DNA of 64,000 bases. It comes from Methylobacterium sp. GTDB taxonomy: Bacteria > Pseudomonadota > Alphaproteobacteria > Rhizobiales > Beijerinckiaceae. The stretch covers positions 1-64,000 of the forward strand of contig NZ_JAIETD010000034.1 of assembly GCF_019745455.1 (NCBI RefSeq). The letters run 5' to 3'. The position numbers and the translations under genes were made by a program. Under the pieces are notes generated by a model, which saw only the letters and a program-made list of their open reading frames with translations, ran no database searches and was not told the DNA's origin. Shown piece after piece: positions 53,738 through 62,992 of the stretch. Positions within the stretch are counted from its first letter, which is position 1; each line of letters begins with the position of its first letter.

Positions 53738-54622
53738 TCAGGAGGCGATGCCACTCAGCGGCATCGCCTCGATCGCAACTTCGCGCAGACCTCGGCTGGC
53801 CAGCGAGTGACGCAGTGCGGTGCTTACGCCTTCTCCACCGGTGAATATTGCACGCACCGGCTTGCTCATCCGGTCTGGCTCGGGCGGAGACGCTCCGAGG
53901 AGGTGAAGGACACGCTTCGCGATCGCGGGAGCCGGGTCGATCCAGGTCACTGGCCACGGGGCCAGGAGCTCAAATCTTGGCAGCAAGAGCGGGTAATGGG
54001 TGCAGGCGAGGCAGACCACGTCGGTGCGGCGTCCGTCATCGGCTGTCACAAAGCAGCCGGCAATCTCACGCGAAACAGCTTCATCGTCGACTGCCGAACC
54101 GGCTAGCTCGGCTTCGGCGAAATTGGCGAGGTTCGGTGCACCGACAAGCGTGACATTGCAGGCGGAAGCATAGGTCGCGATGAGATCGTGGGTATAGGCT
54201 CGCGCCACCGTACCAGGCGTTGCGAGCAGCGAGATCAGACTGGAGCGCGTCGCCGCCGCCGCTGGCTTGATCGGAGGGACGACGCCGACGAAGGAAGACG
54301 TGAAGCGCTCTCGCAGGGATGGCAGCACGAGTGTCGAAGCGGTGTTGCACGCGACGACGACGAGATCCGGCGCATGCTTTCCGATCAGCCGTTCCATGAC
54401 GGCGATGACCCGCTCGATAAGTATGGGCTCAGGAAGGCGTCCGTAAGGAAAAGCCGCGTCGTCTGCGACGTAGAGATAGCGGGCATCGGGTCTTGCCCGG
54501 CGCACCTGCTCGAACACGGTCAGGCCGCCAAGTCCTGAATCGAACAGGAGAATCGTCGGCTCCTGGATGGATTCCGTCGCCGCCCCGAGTGCAGTGGTTC
54601 CAGCCATGAGATCGATCGGCAT
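53738..54622 (-). CDS. murI: Glutamate racemase
   Basis: A 294-residue enzyme making D-glutamate for peptidoglycan. ILLFDSGLGGLTVFEQVRRA has the first conserved Asp-Ser. The two catalytic cysteines lie in VVACNTAST and CLACTHYPLLLP. Family members also have PYG (here AFPYGRLPE). The start at 54622 is preferred; 54667 and 54607 are alternatives. It is convergent with nothing close on its 3' side except the rpsD leader. Confidence 0.94.
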   Translation of the reverse strand: MPIDLMAGTTALGAATESIQEPTILLFDSGLGGLTVFEQVRRARPDARYLYVADDAAFPYGRLPEPILIERVIAVMERLIGKHAPDLVVVACNTASTLVLPSLRERFTSSFVGVVPPIKPAAAATRSSLISLLATPGTVARAYTHDLIATYASACNVTLVGAPNLANFAEAELAGSAVDDEAVSREIAGCFVTADDGRRTDVVCLACTHYPLLLPRFELLAPWPVTWIDPAPAIAKRVLHLLGASPPEPDRMSKPVRAIFTGGEGVSTALRHSLASRGLREVAIEAMPLSGIAS

Positions 54623-54810
54623 GAGAGTCTCGCGCGACACCCGATGACACACGAATGTCGGCGCCATGCGGTTAAGGGCAGCTTACCGGGGCAAGAAAAA
54701 GGCTCCGTATCGGCGTCCGGCAGTGCCGCGGCAAAGGTAACCGCAGCGCGGCCGTTGCCGAAACGCCGCGGGAACATATGTCCTCCACACCCGATGGAGG
54801 ATGGTTCGAC

Positions 54811-56073
54811 ATGGCAGCCACGGCCGCTCTACGCGACTCTCGACCCGCCCGCCCTGCCTTTCCGCCGCCGCCGCTATCGGCGCGGCCGCTCGATCGCGCA
54901 GCCTGGATTGCCGCATTCCGGCATGTCCGTGACGAGACCGAGCGGCGGGCAGCTCCGCTGTCGGCGGAGGACCAGCAGGTCCAGTCCATGGCCGATGCGA
55001 GCCCAACCAAATGGCATCGGGCCCACACGACGTGGTTCTTCGAGCAGTTCCTGCTGCGCGAGCAGTTGCCGGCCTACCGCATCTATGACGAGCGGCTGCA
55101 CTACCTCTTCAATTCCTATTACGTCGCCGCCGGCCCGCGCCAACCGCGGATCATGCGTGGCCTCATCACGCGCCCGACGTCAGAGGAAGTGGGCGCGTAT
55201 CGCGCGCATGTGGACGGGGCGGTCGAGACACTCCTCGTAGAAGCATCGGACGAGGCGTTCGAGGCCATGCTGCCGGTGGTCGAGATCGGCCTTTATCATG
55301 AGCAGCAGCACCAAGAGTTGCTGGTCACCGATATCCTTCACGCCTTCGGTCAGAACCCGCTCGCACCGGCCTACGACGGCGAGTGGCGTTTTCCGCGTCC
55401 TGAACCGGCCGCCGGGACGGTCGAACTACCAGGCGGCGTGACCCGCATCGGCCACGAGGGCGATGGTTTCTCGTTCGACAACGAATCCCCCCGCCACGAC
55501 GTGCTTATCCTGCCGTGTTCCATCGACCGCGCACTCGTCACCAACGAGCAGTGGCAGGCCTTCATGGAAGATGGCGGCTATACTCGTCCGGAGCTCTGGC
55601 TCTCGGATGGATGGATCGCAGCCCAATCGGAAGGCTGGGAAGCGCCCGGCTACTGGCGCCGCGAAACGGACGTCTGGATGACCATGACGCTGGCCGGCCT
55701 CATGCCCGTCGACCCAGCTTTGCCGGTCACCCACATCAGCTATTACGAGGCCGATGCATTTGCCCGTTGGGCAGGGCGCGACCTGCCGACGGAGTTCGAA
55801 TGGGAAGTCGCGGCCCGTGAGGGCACGCTCGCCGACGCCTTCGGCTCAGTCTGGCAATGGACCCGCAGCGCCTACACCGCCTATCCCGGATACCGCCCGG
55901 TCTCAGGCGCGCTCGGCGAGTACAACGGCAAGTTCATGTCGAACCAGTTCGTTCTGCGCGGCTCGTCAGTGGCGACGCCGGTTGGCCATGCACGGATCGG
56001 CTACCGCAACTTCTTCTATCCGCATCAGCGCTGGCAGTTCACTGGGCTCCGGCTGTCCGACTATCGCGCCTGA
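54811..56073 (+). CDS. egtB: Ergothioneine biosynthesis sulfoxide synthase EgtB
   Basis: A 420-residue non-haem iron enzyme coupling hercynine with a thiol (gamma-glutamylcysteine or cysteine) using O2. The N-terminal DinB-like domain holds the iron ligands: His in SPTKWHRAHTTWFFEQF, and the HxxxHxE motif of YHEQQHQELLVTDI. The C-terminal FGE-sulfatase/C-type-lectin domain has VTNEQWQAFMEDGGY, FEWEVAAREG and GYRNFFYPHQRWQFTGLRL. The ATG at 54811 has GGAGG 10 nt upstream; 54778 is an alternative. egtD follows 43 bp downstream. Confidence 0.94.
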   Translation: MAATAALRDSRPARPAFPPPPLSARPLDRAAWIAAFRHVRDETERRAAPLSAEDQQVQSMADASPTKWHRAHTTWFFEQFLLREQLPAYRIYDERLHYLFNSYYVAAGPRQPRIMRGLITRPTSEEVGAYRAHVDGAVETLLVEASDEAFEAMLPVVEIGLYHEQQHQELLVTDILHAFGQNPLAPAYDGEWRFPRPEPAAGTVELPGGVTRIGHEGDGFSFDNESPRHDVLILPCSIDRALVTNEQWQAFMEDGGYTRPELWLSDGWIAAQSEGWEAPGYWRRETDVWMTMTLAGLMPVDPALPVTHISYYEADAFARWAGRDLPTEFEWEVAAREGTLADAFGSVWQWTRSAYTAYPGYRPVSGALGEYNGKFMSNQFVLRGSSVATPVGHARIGYRNFFYPHQRWQFTGLRLSDYRA

Positions 56074-56116
56074 AGATCGGCGCAGCGTTTCACCCTGCGT
56101 AGCTGGAGACGACCCC

Positions 56117-57091
56117 TTGACCATCAACCCCGTCTTCACCGATGCCGCGCCGGTTGAACCAGTTCCGCCCGCGCAGCAATTCCTCCTCGACGTCGTGGAA
56201 GGTCTGTCGGCGAGACAGAAGTATCTGTCGGCAAAGTATTTTTACGACGCGGCGGGCTCGGATCTGTTCGAGGCGATCACGCGACAGCCGGAATATTACC
56301 CGACCCGCACCGAACTCGGCATTCTCGACGACAACGGCCCGTCCATCGCAGCGGCACTACCGCGCCGAGCCGATCTCGTCGAGTTCGGAAGCGGCTCGAC
56401 AGTGAAGGTCCGTCGCCTGCTCAAGCACCTTCCTGATCTTTCAGCCTACGTCCCGGTCGACGTTTCTGAGAGCTTCCTGCGCAGCGAGGCCGATGCTCTG
56501 GCGATGGATTTCCCGCACATCGCCATCGCCCCAGTAGCAGCCGATTTCACGCGGCCGTTCACTCTTCCGGACGATCTGAACGGCGAGGCGGTAGCGGGGT
56601 TCTTCCCGGGATCGACGATCGGTAATTTCGAGCCGCCGCAGGCAGCGCGCCTCCTTGCCCATTTCGGACGCGTGCTCGGGCGCGGCGCCACGCTCATCGT
56701 CGGCGTCGACCTCGTGAAGGACAGCGGCGTCCTCAATGCCGCCTACGACGACGCGGCCGGCGTGACGGCGGCATTCAACCTCAACCTGCTGACGCGCATC
56801 AATCGCGAACTCGCCGGCGACTTCGCACCGACGGCCTTCGCGCATCGGGCGTTCTTCAACTCAAGGGCATCGCGCATTGAGATGCACCTCGTCAGCCTTG
56901 CCGATCAGACGGTAGCGGTAGGAAATCATACCTTCCACTTCGTCGAAGGCGAATCAATCCATACCGAAAACAGCTACAAATACACTGTGGCTGGCTTCCG
57001 GACGCTCGCGACGGAAGCAGGATGGGAGCCGGTCTCCGTTTGGACAGACGGCGCAGGCTTGTTCTCGGTCCATGCGTTGAGGCGTGGATAG
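56117..57091 (+). CDS. egtD: L-histidine N-alpha-methyltransferase EgtD
   Basis: A 324-residue SAM-dependent enzyme making hercynine (trimethylhistidine), the first step of ergothioneine synthesis. Conserved blocks are KYFYDAAGSDLFEAITRQPE, YYPTRTELGIL, LVEFGSGSTVKVRRLL, YVPVDVSESFLR, FFPGSTIGNFEP and ENSYKY. TTG at 56117 is the probable start: TGGAGA lies 8 nt upstream and the resulting length is normal. Together with egtB it gives the core of the pathway; a cysteine-S-conjugate lyase is not in the window. Confidence 0.95.
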   Translation: MTINPVFTDAAPVEPVPPAQQFLLDVVEGLSARQKYLSAKYFYDAAGSDLFEAITRQPEYYPTRTELGILDDNGPSIAAALPRRADLVEFGSGSTVKVRRLLKHLPDLSAYVPVDVSESFLRSEADALAMDFPHIAIAPVAADFTRPFTLPDDLNGEAVAGFFPGSTIGNFEPPQAARLLAHFGRVLGRGATLIVGVDLVKDSGVLNAAYDDAAGVTAAFNLNLLTRINRELAGDFAPTAFAHRAFFNSRASRIEMHLVSLADQTVAVGNHTFHFVEGESIHTENSYKYTVAGFRTLATEAGWEPVSVWTDGAGLFSVHALRRG

Positions 57092-57116
57092 GTCAGATAA
57101 GGGGAAGCGGCAGGCG

Positions 57117-57377
57117 TCAGCCCCGCTTCTCCATCATCTGCTTGACCTGCATGAGCTGATCCCAGACCGTGCCCGGACTCGTGCCGAGGAAGTCGAAGCC
57201 GGCACTGATGCCCCAGTAGATGCCGTAGATGATGAACGGCACCACGATCCAGCCTAGGATCTCCTCGAACCGGTGACGTTGCCTTCGCCGCCGCCAACGC
57301 TTCTCGCGTGCGGTGAGCTTGGACGGGGCCGACGGGGTCGAGACGGGCGTGAGGGGACCCTCATGCAAGTCGCTCAT
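57117..57377 (-). CDS. Small single-pass membrane protein (86 aa)
   Basis: An 86-residue protein: a polar N terminus, a very basic cluster (TAREKRWRRRRQRHRFEEIL), one hydrophobic helix (GWIVVPFIIYGIYWGISAGF) and a short tail with KQMMEKRG. A GGGGGAC RBS is present. By the positive-inside rule the N terminus is cytoplasmic. I do not recognise a family. It is convergent with egtD (25 bp). Confidence 0.65.
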   Translation of the reverse strand: MSDLHEGPLTPVSTPSAPSKLTAREKRWRRRRQRHRFEEILGWIVVPFIIYGIYWGISAGFDFLGTSPGTVWDQLMQVKQMMEKRG

Positions 57378-57429
57378 CCAGTCGTCCCCCTGTCATCGTA
57401 GGCCGCAGCGTCGCCTAGGCGTCGCATCT

Positions 57430-57454
57430 GATGCGCCCGTGGTTCGGGCGCATC
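57430..57454. terminator. Hairpin downstream of clpA
   Basis: A perfect 10-bp stem (GATGCGCCCG / CGGGCGCATC) with loop TGGTT, about 60 bases past the clpA stop. There is no T-run on either strand, so it may be a weak or Rho-assisted terminator. Confidence 0.4.
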
Positions 57455-57512
57455 CCGGCGCTTGCTAATGGCCGCTGAACGAGAAGTCGACAGCTTCCCA
57501 CTCGTTGGAGGC

Positions 57513-59975
57513 TCAAGCCTTGACGAGCGGGACCTTCGGAACGGTGCGTACGTTGCCAGAACCGCTTGGACCGTCACCACCCTTGTCGTCCTTCTTGCGA
57601 ACGACGGCTCGGGATTTGACGCGCTTATGCCGCTTGGCGGCATTTGCCACGTCCTTCTCGGGCTTAGGCGTGACGGGACCTGCCGGGAACTCGAATCCGA
57701 GCCCGTCCTTCACGCCCTCCTCCGGCACCTTCACCACAACCTTCACGGCACCGCCATCCTTGAGGCGGCCGAACAACACCTCGTCGGCGAGCGGCGTCTT
57801 GATCGTGCTCTGGATCAGGCGCGCCATGGGGCGGGCGCCCATGGCGTCGTCGTAGCCATGCTCGACCAGCCAATCGCGGGCCTCGTCGGAGAGCTCGATG
57901 GTGACGTTGCGGTCGGCGAGCTGCGCCTCGAGCTGGAGGACGAACTTGTCGACCACCTTGGCGACGACTTCCTTCGGCAGGTGACCGAACGAGATGATTG
58001 CATCGAGCCGGTTGCGGAATTCCGGCGCGAACAGCTTGTTGATCGCCTCGACGTCGTCGCCGGTGCGCTTCGTCTGCGTGAAGCCGTAGGCCGAGCGAGC
58101 CATGTCGGCGGCGCCGGCATTCGACGTCATGATGATGATGACGTTGCGGAAATCGACCTGCTTGCCGTTGTGGTCGGTGAGCTTGCCGTGATCCATGACC
58201 TGCAACAGGATGTTGAACAGGTCCGGGTGCGCCTTCTCGATCTCGTCGAGCAGCAGCACGCAATGCGGATGCTGGTCGATGCCGTCGGTGAGGAGACCGC
58301 CCTGGTCGAAGCCGACATAGCCGGGCGGCGCGCCGATGAGGCGGCTGACCGTATGGCGCTCCATGTATTCCGACATGTCGAAGCGGATCATCTCGACGCC
58401 GAGTGAGGCTGCGAGCTGCTTGGCCGCTTCGGTCTTGCCGACACCGGTGGGGCCGGCGAACAGGTAGGAGCCGATCGGCTTGTCGGGATCGCGCAGGCCG
58501 GCACGGGCGAGCTTGATCGCGGAGGTCAGCGCCTCGATCGCATTGGACTGGCCGTAGACCACCCGCCCGAGGTTCTCGGTCAGGTTCTTGAGAACCACGG
58601 CGTCGTCCTTCGAGACGGTTTTGGGCGGGATGCGGGCCATCGTGGCGATGGTCGCCTCGATCTCCTTGACGCCGATGGTGCGCTTACGGCGCGCCTCCGG
58701 CAACAGCATCTGCGAAGCCCCGGTCTCATCGATGACGTCGATCGCCTTGTCGGGCAGCTTGCGGTCGTTGATGTAGCGCGCCGAAAGCTCCACCGCGGCC
58801 TTCACCGCATCGGTCGTGTACTTGAGCTTGTGGAACTCCTCGAAATACGGCTTGAGCCCCTTCACGATCTCGATCGCATCGGGGATCGATGGCTCCTTGA
58901 CGTCGATCTTCTGGAAGCGGCGCACCAGGGCGCGGTCCTTCTCGAAGTACTGGCGGTACTCCTTGTAGGTCGTCGAGCCGATGCAGCGCAGGCTTCCGTT
59001 CGCGAGCGCAGGCTTCAGGAGGTTCGAGGCGTCCATCGCACCGCCCGAGGTGGCGCCGGCACCGATCACCGTGTGGATCTCGTCGATGAAGAGCACCGCG
59101 TTGGGGTGCGCCTCGATCTCCTTCATCACCTGCTTGAGGCGTTCCTCGAAGTCGCCGCGATAGCGGGTGCCGGCGAGCAGCGTGCCCATATCGAGGGAGA
59201 ACACCGTCGCGTCCGCGAGCACCTCCGGCACTTCGCCGTGGATGATCTTGCGGGCGAGGCCCTCGGCGATGGCGGTCTTGCCGACGCCGGGGTCGCCGAC
59301 CAGCAGCGGGTTGTTCTTCTGGCGCCGGCACAGGATCTGGATCGTGCGCGATACCTCAGTCTCGCGGCCGATCAGCGGATCGACCTTGCCGTCGCGGGCC
59401 TTCTTGTTGAGGTTGATGCAATAGGCGTCGAGAGCATCGCCCTTCTTCTTGGTTCGCTCGCCCTCCTCTCCGCTCGGCCGCTCGGCCGCGGATTCTTCCT
59501 CGGCGCCGCGCACCGGCTTCGGCTCGGAAGCGCCGGGGCGCTTGGCGATGCCGTGGCTGATGTAGTTGACCGCGTCGTAGCGGGTCATGTCCTGCTCCTG
59601 CAGGAAGTAGGCGGCATGGCTCTCGCGCTCGGCGAAGATCGCCACGAGCACGTTCGCTCCCGTCACCTCCTCGCGACCGGAGGATTGCACATGGATCACC
59701 GCGCGCTGGATCACGCGCTGGAACCCCGCCGTCGGCTTGGCGTCCTGACGGCCGTCGCCGATCAGGTTGGAGAGTTCGGTATCGACATATTCGACGAGGC
59801 TGCGCTTCAGCGTGTCGACCTCGACATTGCAGGCCCGCATGACGGCGGCGGCGTCCTGGTCGTCCACGAGGGCGAGCAGGAGGTGCTCCAGCGTCGCATA
59901 TTCGTGCCGGCGCTCGCCGGCGAGCGCCAGGGCGCGGTGGAGAGCTTGTTCTAGGCTGCGAGAGAAGCTGGGCAA
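57513..59975 (-). CDS. clpA: ATP-dependent Clp protease ATP-binding subunit ClpA
   Basis: An 820-residue AAA+ unfoldase. The N-terminal repeat domain opens LPSFSRSLEQALHRALALAG. AAA1 has Walker A GDPGVGKTAIAEGLA and AAA2 has GPTGVGKTEAAKQLA. The family signatures are DMGTLLAGTRYRGDFEERLK and RFDMSEYMERHTVSRLIGAP. The ClpP-contact loop reads SAYGFTQTK in place of the E. coli IGL type. The start is a TTG at 59975 with AGAGG 7 nt upstream. The last 50 residues form a basic Lys/Arg tail beyond the AAA2 domain. It lies 23 bp downstream of clpS. Confidence 0.96.
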   Translation of the reverse strand: MPSFSRSLEQALHRALALAGERRHEYATLEHLLLALVDDQDAAAVMRACNVEVDTLKRSLVEYVDTELSNLIGDGRQDAKPTAGFQRVIQRAVIHVQSSGREEVTGANVLVAIFAERESHAAYFLQEQDMTRYDAVNYISHGIAKRPGASEPKPVRGAEEESAAERPSGEEGERTKKKGDALDAYCINLNKKARDGKVDPLIGRETEVSRTIQILCRRQKNNPLLVGDPGVGKTAIAEGLARKIIHGEVPEVLADATVFSLDMGTLLAGTRYRGDFEERLKQVMKEIEAHPNAVLFIDEIHTVIGAGATSGGAMDASNLLKPALANGSLRCIGSTTYKEYRQYFEKDRALVRRFQKIDVKEPSIPDAIEIVKGLKPYFEEFHKLKYTTDAVKAAVELSARYINDRKLPDKAIDVIDETGASQMLLPEARRKRTIGVKEIEATIATMARIPPKTVSKDDAVVLKNLTENLGRVVYGQSNAIEALTSAIKLARAGLRDPDKPIGSYLFAGPTGVGKTEAAKQLAASLGVEMIRFDMSEYMERHTVSRLIGAPPGYVGFDQGGLLTDGIDQHPHCVLLLDEIEKAHPDLFNILLQVMDHGKLTDHNGKQVDFRNVIIIMTSNAGAADMARSAYGFTQTKRTGDDVEAINKLFAPEFRNRLDAIISFGHLPKEVVAKVVDKFVLQLEAQLADRNVTIELSDEARDWLVEHGYDDAMGARPMARLIQSTIKTPLADEVLFGRLKDGGAVKVVVKVPEEGVKDGLGFEFPAGPVTPKPEKDVANAAKRHKRVKSRAVVRKKDDKGGDGPSGSGNVRTVPKVPLVKA

Positions 59976-59998
59976 AGCGGGGCCTCTGTGTGGGGTGC

Positions 59999-60379
59999 CT
60001 ATTTCTTTTCCATGACGCACTGGAGAGGATGTTGGTGTTTGCGTGCGAAGTCCATGACCTGCGTCACCTTGGTCTCCGCGACCTCGTAGGTGAAGACCCC
60101 GCACTCACCCACGCCATTGTGATGCACGTGCATCATGATCTGGTAGGCGTCTTCCTGAGACTTGTTGAAGAACTTCTCGACGACGTGGACGACGAACTCC
60201 ATCGGTGTGTAGTCGTCGTTCAGCAGCAGCACGCGGTAGAGGCTCGGCCGCTTGGTGCGTGTCTTGGTGCGAGTGATGATCGCGGTGCCGGAGCGGCCGT
60301 CATCGCCGCCTCCGGGCTCGCGTGGATCGGCGGCCGTGATCGGCGCAGGCACGCGACTCGCCACGGGGCAATGTGTCAT
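59999..60379 (-). CDS. clpS: ATP-dependent Clp protease adaptor ClpS
   Basis: A 126-residue N-end rule adaptor delivering substrates to ClpA. The core reads [40 protein letters not shown] and [16 protein letters not shown]; the ND-D and HxxG pocket residues are present. The N terminus (about 45 residues) is a variable Gly/Arg-rich arm. AGGGCGGGG precedes the ATG at 60379; earlier ATGs at 60409 and 60439 are possible. Confidence 0.94.
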   Translation of the reverse strand: MTHCPVASRVPAPITAADPREPGGGDDGRSGTAIITRTKTRTKRPSLYRVLLLNDDYTPMEFVVHVVEKFFNKSQEDAYQIMMHVHHNGVGECGVFTYEVAETKVTQVMDFARKHQHPLQCVMEKK

Positions 60380-60745
60380 CGCCCCGCCCTGGATCAGGAC
60401 GTGAAACATCTGAATCGAATCGACCCTGTCTGGCGGCATGCTGCTCGTGAAGCTGCTGGTCCGCGGGTCGCGCCGGCGAGGCGCGCTCGCATCGACGTCA
60501 ATCTATATACCGTTGGCAGGCTGCGCCAGTCGCCTGCGCTTACTTGTCCGGATGAAGACATGTCGGTCGGGTCCCGGACGGGACGTACCCTGCATCATCT
60601 TCCGCTCCGATTCCTCGGCACCGTGTCCGAGACCCGGGTCCGGCGGGGCGGCCTCCGTGGATGCCGCACCCGCCGAAGTGAGCATCGCCGAGTTGGGCTT
60701 CGCTGAGGCGAATCCTCCCCGCGGGGCGAGGAGGGACCGTAACCT
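60380..60745. other. Intergenic region between the phasin gene and clpS
   Basis: About 365 bases. It holds a small AT island (tctatatacc, near 60505) probably part of the clpS promoter, and a self-complementary GC-rich stretch (ccccgcgggg, about 60717-60726) just past the phasin stop. I see no gene with support. Confidence 0.4.
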
Positions 60746-61105
60746 TCAGGCCGTAGCGGCGGCCTTGCCGGGGATCATGCCCTCGAAGGGCTTCATCATG
60801 TCCTTGGCGAGGCCCTGATAGAGTTCCGCCATCGTCTTGGCCTGGGCCATGGAACGCTCGTAGGCGCTTTTCAGATAGGCGGTCTGAATCTCCATGGCCG
60901 CCTGGGGTGTCGGGGCCTTGGCCAGGGCCTGCATCGCGGCGGTGCCGGCGCCCATCGAGTCCTTGGCATAATCCACCCATTCGATCCCCATCGTCTGGGC
61001 CGTTTTGGACACGGTACCGACGCTCTTGAGCATCATGTCCATGCCGCCCTGGCTCATGTCGCGGACCTTGTCGATGGTGATCTGGTCAAAGGGTTTCATC
61101 ATCAT
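60746..61105 (-). CDS. Phasin family protein
   Basis: A 119-residue helical protein: MMMKPFDQITIDKVRDMSQG, then a long amphipathic helix with TAMQALAKAPTPQAAMEIQT-type repeats, YLKSAYERSMAQAKTMAEL and a short C terminus. Length and the spacing of the QT-AYLK-AYE-M motif match phasin_2 proteins that coat polyhydroxybutyrate granules. Three ATGs in a row at the start make the exact initiation codon uncertain. Methylotrophs commonly store PHB. Confidence 0.88.
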   Translation of the reverse strand: MMMKPFDQITIDKVRDMSQGGMDMMLKSVGTVSKTAQTMGIEWVDYAKDSMGAGTAAMQALAKAPTPQAAMEIQTAYLKSAYERSMAQAKTMAELYQGLAKDMMKPFEGMIPGKAAATA

Positions 61106-61407
61106 GGCATCGCCGTGCCCTGCGGGCACGCCCCTGAAGCGGGACGGGTTCGTCCGAGCCCGCAACGATCCTGGATGGTTCGCCCGGCGTCCGACAATGT
61201 GCAATGCAGCATTATCGGTCAAGTCCTATGGTGCGATGCAATATATGACGACACTTCAGTGCATCGCATTAACCCGCCCGTAACCGCATCCTCCTAGCCT
61301 GATTGACAGATGTTGCGGGGATACGGCGGCAAAAGCCGCCGACTCCGCCCTTCAGGTGCGTTGCCGGCCGGCTCCCATGCCGTCCGGACCGAGGACAGTG
61401 TGCGGTG
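61106..61407. other. Divergent promoter region, phasin and carboxypeptidase
   Basis: About 300 bases with an AT-leaning middle (atgcaatatatgacgacact). It has a near-match to a CtrA box (TTAA-N7-GTAAC at 61269-61284), one base off consensus, 125 bases before the carboxypeptidase start. No gene is seen. Confidence 0.45.
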
Positions 61408-62886
61408 ATGCGTAGCGTTCCAGGCCGGCCCCTCTCGTCGCGTGCATTGCCGGCCCTTCTGGCCGCCACTGCTCTGATCGCCGCAGCAACGGTTCCGGCC
61501 GACGCAAAGCGGGGTCGCCATCATCGCCCATCAGGCGGCTATAACCCGCCCTACGCCGCAATGGTCGTCGACGTGAAGACGGGACGGACCCTGCACGCGG
61601 TGAACGAGGACGCACTCCGGCACCCGGCCTCGATCACCAAGGTGATGACGCTCTACATGCTGTTCGAGCAGCTCGAGCGCGGCCGCTACACGCTGGAATC
61701 GCCGCTCACCGTCTCTGCCTACGCCGCAGCCCGCTCGCCCTCGAAACTCGGTTTCCGTCCCGGCGGGACCATCGACGTCGAGGACGCCATCAAGGCGATC
61801 GTGACGAAATCCGCCAACGACGTCGCCTGCGCCATCGGCGAAAATATCGCCGGCTCGGAAGAGCGGTTCGCCGAGATGATGACCCGCAAGGTCAAGTCGC
61901 TCGGCATGAGCCGGACCAATTTCGTCAACGCCTCGGGACTGCCGGATTCCGATCAGATCACCACGGCGCGGGACCTCTCCATCCTCGCTCGCGCGATCCA
62001 GGACCGGTTCCCGCGCTACTATCGCTACTTCCAGACCAGATCCTTCGCCTTCCGCGGCCGCACCATCGGCAATCACAACCGGCTGCTCGGGACCGTCGAG
62101 GGCGTCGACGGTATCAAGACCGGCTACACCCGCGATTCCGGCTTCAACCTGATGACGGCCGCCAAGCTCGACGACCGCCAGATCGTCGCGATCGTGCTCG
62201 GCGGCAAATCCGGCGCGAGCCGCGACCGGATCATGGCCGATCTCGTCCGTTCGACCCTACCGCGAGCCTATGCGGGCAACAGGCAGACGGCACCGATCGT
62301 CGACGTCGCCGAGCGCGCACGGCCGGCGGTGATCGCCGACGGCGCTTCGCGCACCCGCACCCAGGTCGCCGCGGCGGATGACGACGAGGACGTCGCCACC
62401 ACGGCTTCGACCAGCGGCGAGCCGCTCGACATCAGCCCGTACCGGACCACGACGCCAGGCAGTGCCGGCCAGAGGGCTCGTTCCGCGCTTCCGGGCACTG
62501 CCCAGGCCTATGCTTCGGCGCCGACCCAGCCCGCCTTCCCGAATTCGGGGAAGGTCGAGGCCAGGCTCGCCTCCGTCGATGCTCCCTCGCGCGGCGATCG
62601 TACGGATGTGAAATCACCTCCCCTGCCGCGCGTCACGCCGACCGCCTGGGTGATCCAGCTCGGCGCGATGGACGACGAGGACAAGGCGAAGTCGATGCTC
62701 AGCTCCGCGCGCGCCCGAAGCGGCAGCGCCCTCTCCAAGGCCGCTCCCTATACGGTCAAGGTCGAGCATGGCGGCGCCACCCTGTATCGTGCGCGGTTCT
62801 CGGGCTTTGCCGAGCAGGACTCGGCGCAGGATGCCTGCGCCGCCCTCAAGCGCAACGGCTTCAACTGCTTCGCCACCCGGAGTTGA
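61408..62886 (+). CDS. D-alanyl-D-alanine carboxypeptidase with SPOR domain
   Basis: A 492-residue periplasmic penicillin-binding protein with signal peptide (RALPALLAATALIAAATVPA). The S11 peptidase domain has SITK (Ser75, Lys78), SAN (135-137) and KTG (237-239), all intact. A long low-complexity linker (about 320-405) leads to a C-terminal SPOR domain (AWVIQLGAMDDEDKAKSML to ACAALKRNGFNCFATRS). SPOR binds denuded glycan at the division site, so it probably trims pentapeptides at the septum. The ATG at 61408 is preferred over longer starts. Confidence 0.94.
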   Translation: MRSVPGRPLSSRALPALLAATALIAAATVPADAKRGRHHRPSGGYNPPYAAMVVDVKTGRTLHAVNEDALRHPASITKVMTLYMLFEQLERGRYTLESPLTVSAYAAARSPSKLGFRPGGTIDVEDAIKAIVTKSANDVACAIGENIAGSEERFAEMMTRKVKSLGMSRTNFVNASGLPDSDQITTARDLSILARAIQDRFPRYYRYFQTRSFAFRGRTIGNHNRLLGTVEGVDGIKTGYTRDSGFNLMTAAKLDDRQIVAIVLGGKSGASRDRIMADLVRSTLPRAYAGNRQTAPIVDVAERARPAVIADGASRTRTQVAAADDDEDVATTASTSGEPLDISPYRTTTPGSAGQRARSALPGTAQAYASAPTQPAFPNSGKVEARLASVDAPSRGDRTDVKSPPLPRVTPTAWVIQLGAMDDEDKAKSMLSSARARSGSALSKAAPYTVKVEHGGATLYRARFSGFAEQDSAQDACAALKRNGFNCFATRS

Positions 62887-62992
62887 TCCGGACGGCCTCA
62901 ACCCCTCCCTGGAGGGTGCTAGACGTGCGGACGCTTCGAGTGCGCCCGTCCGAGAGTGTAGTCTTGTCCTTCCTGGCAACGCGCGTGGAGTA

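Noticed and set aside
61269..61284. Possible third CtrA box upstream of the carboxypeptidase
   Set aside because: The second half-site is GTAA rather than TTAA, and it is single, so it was not listed as a feature.
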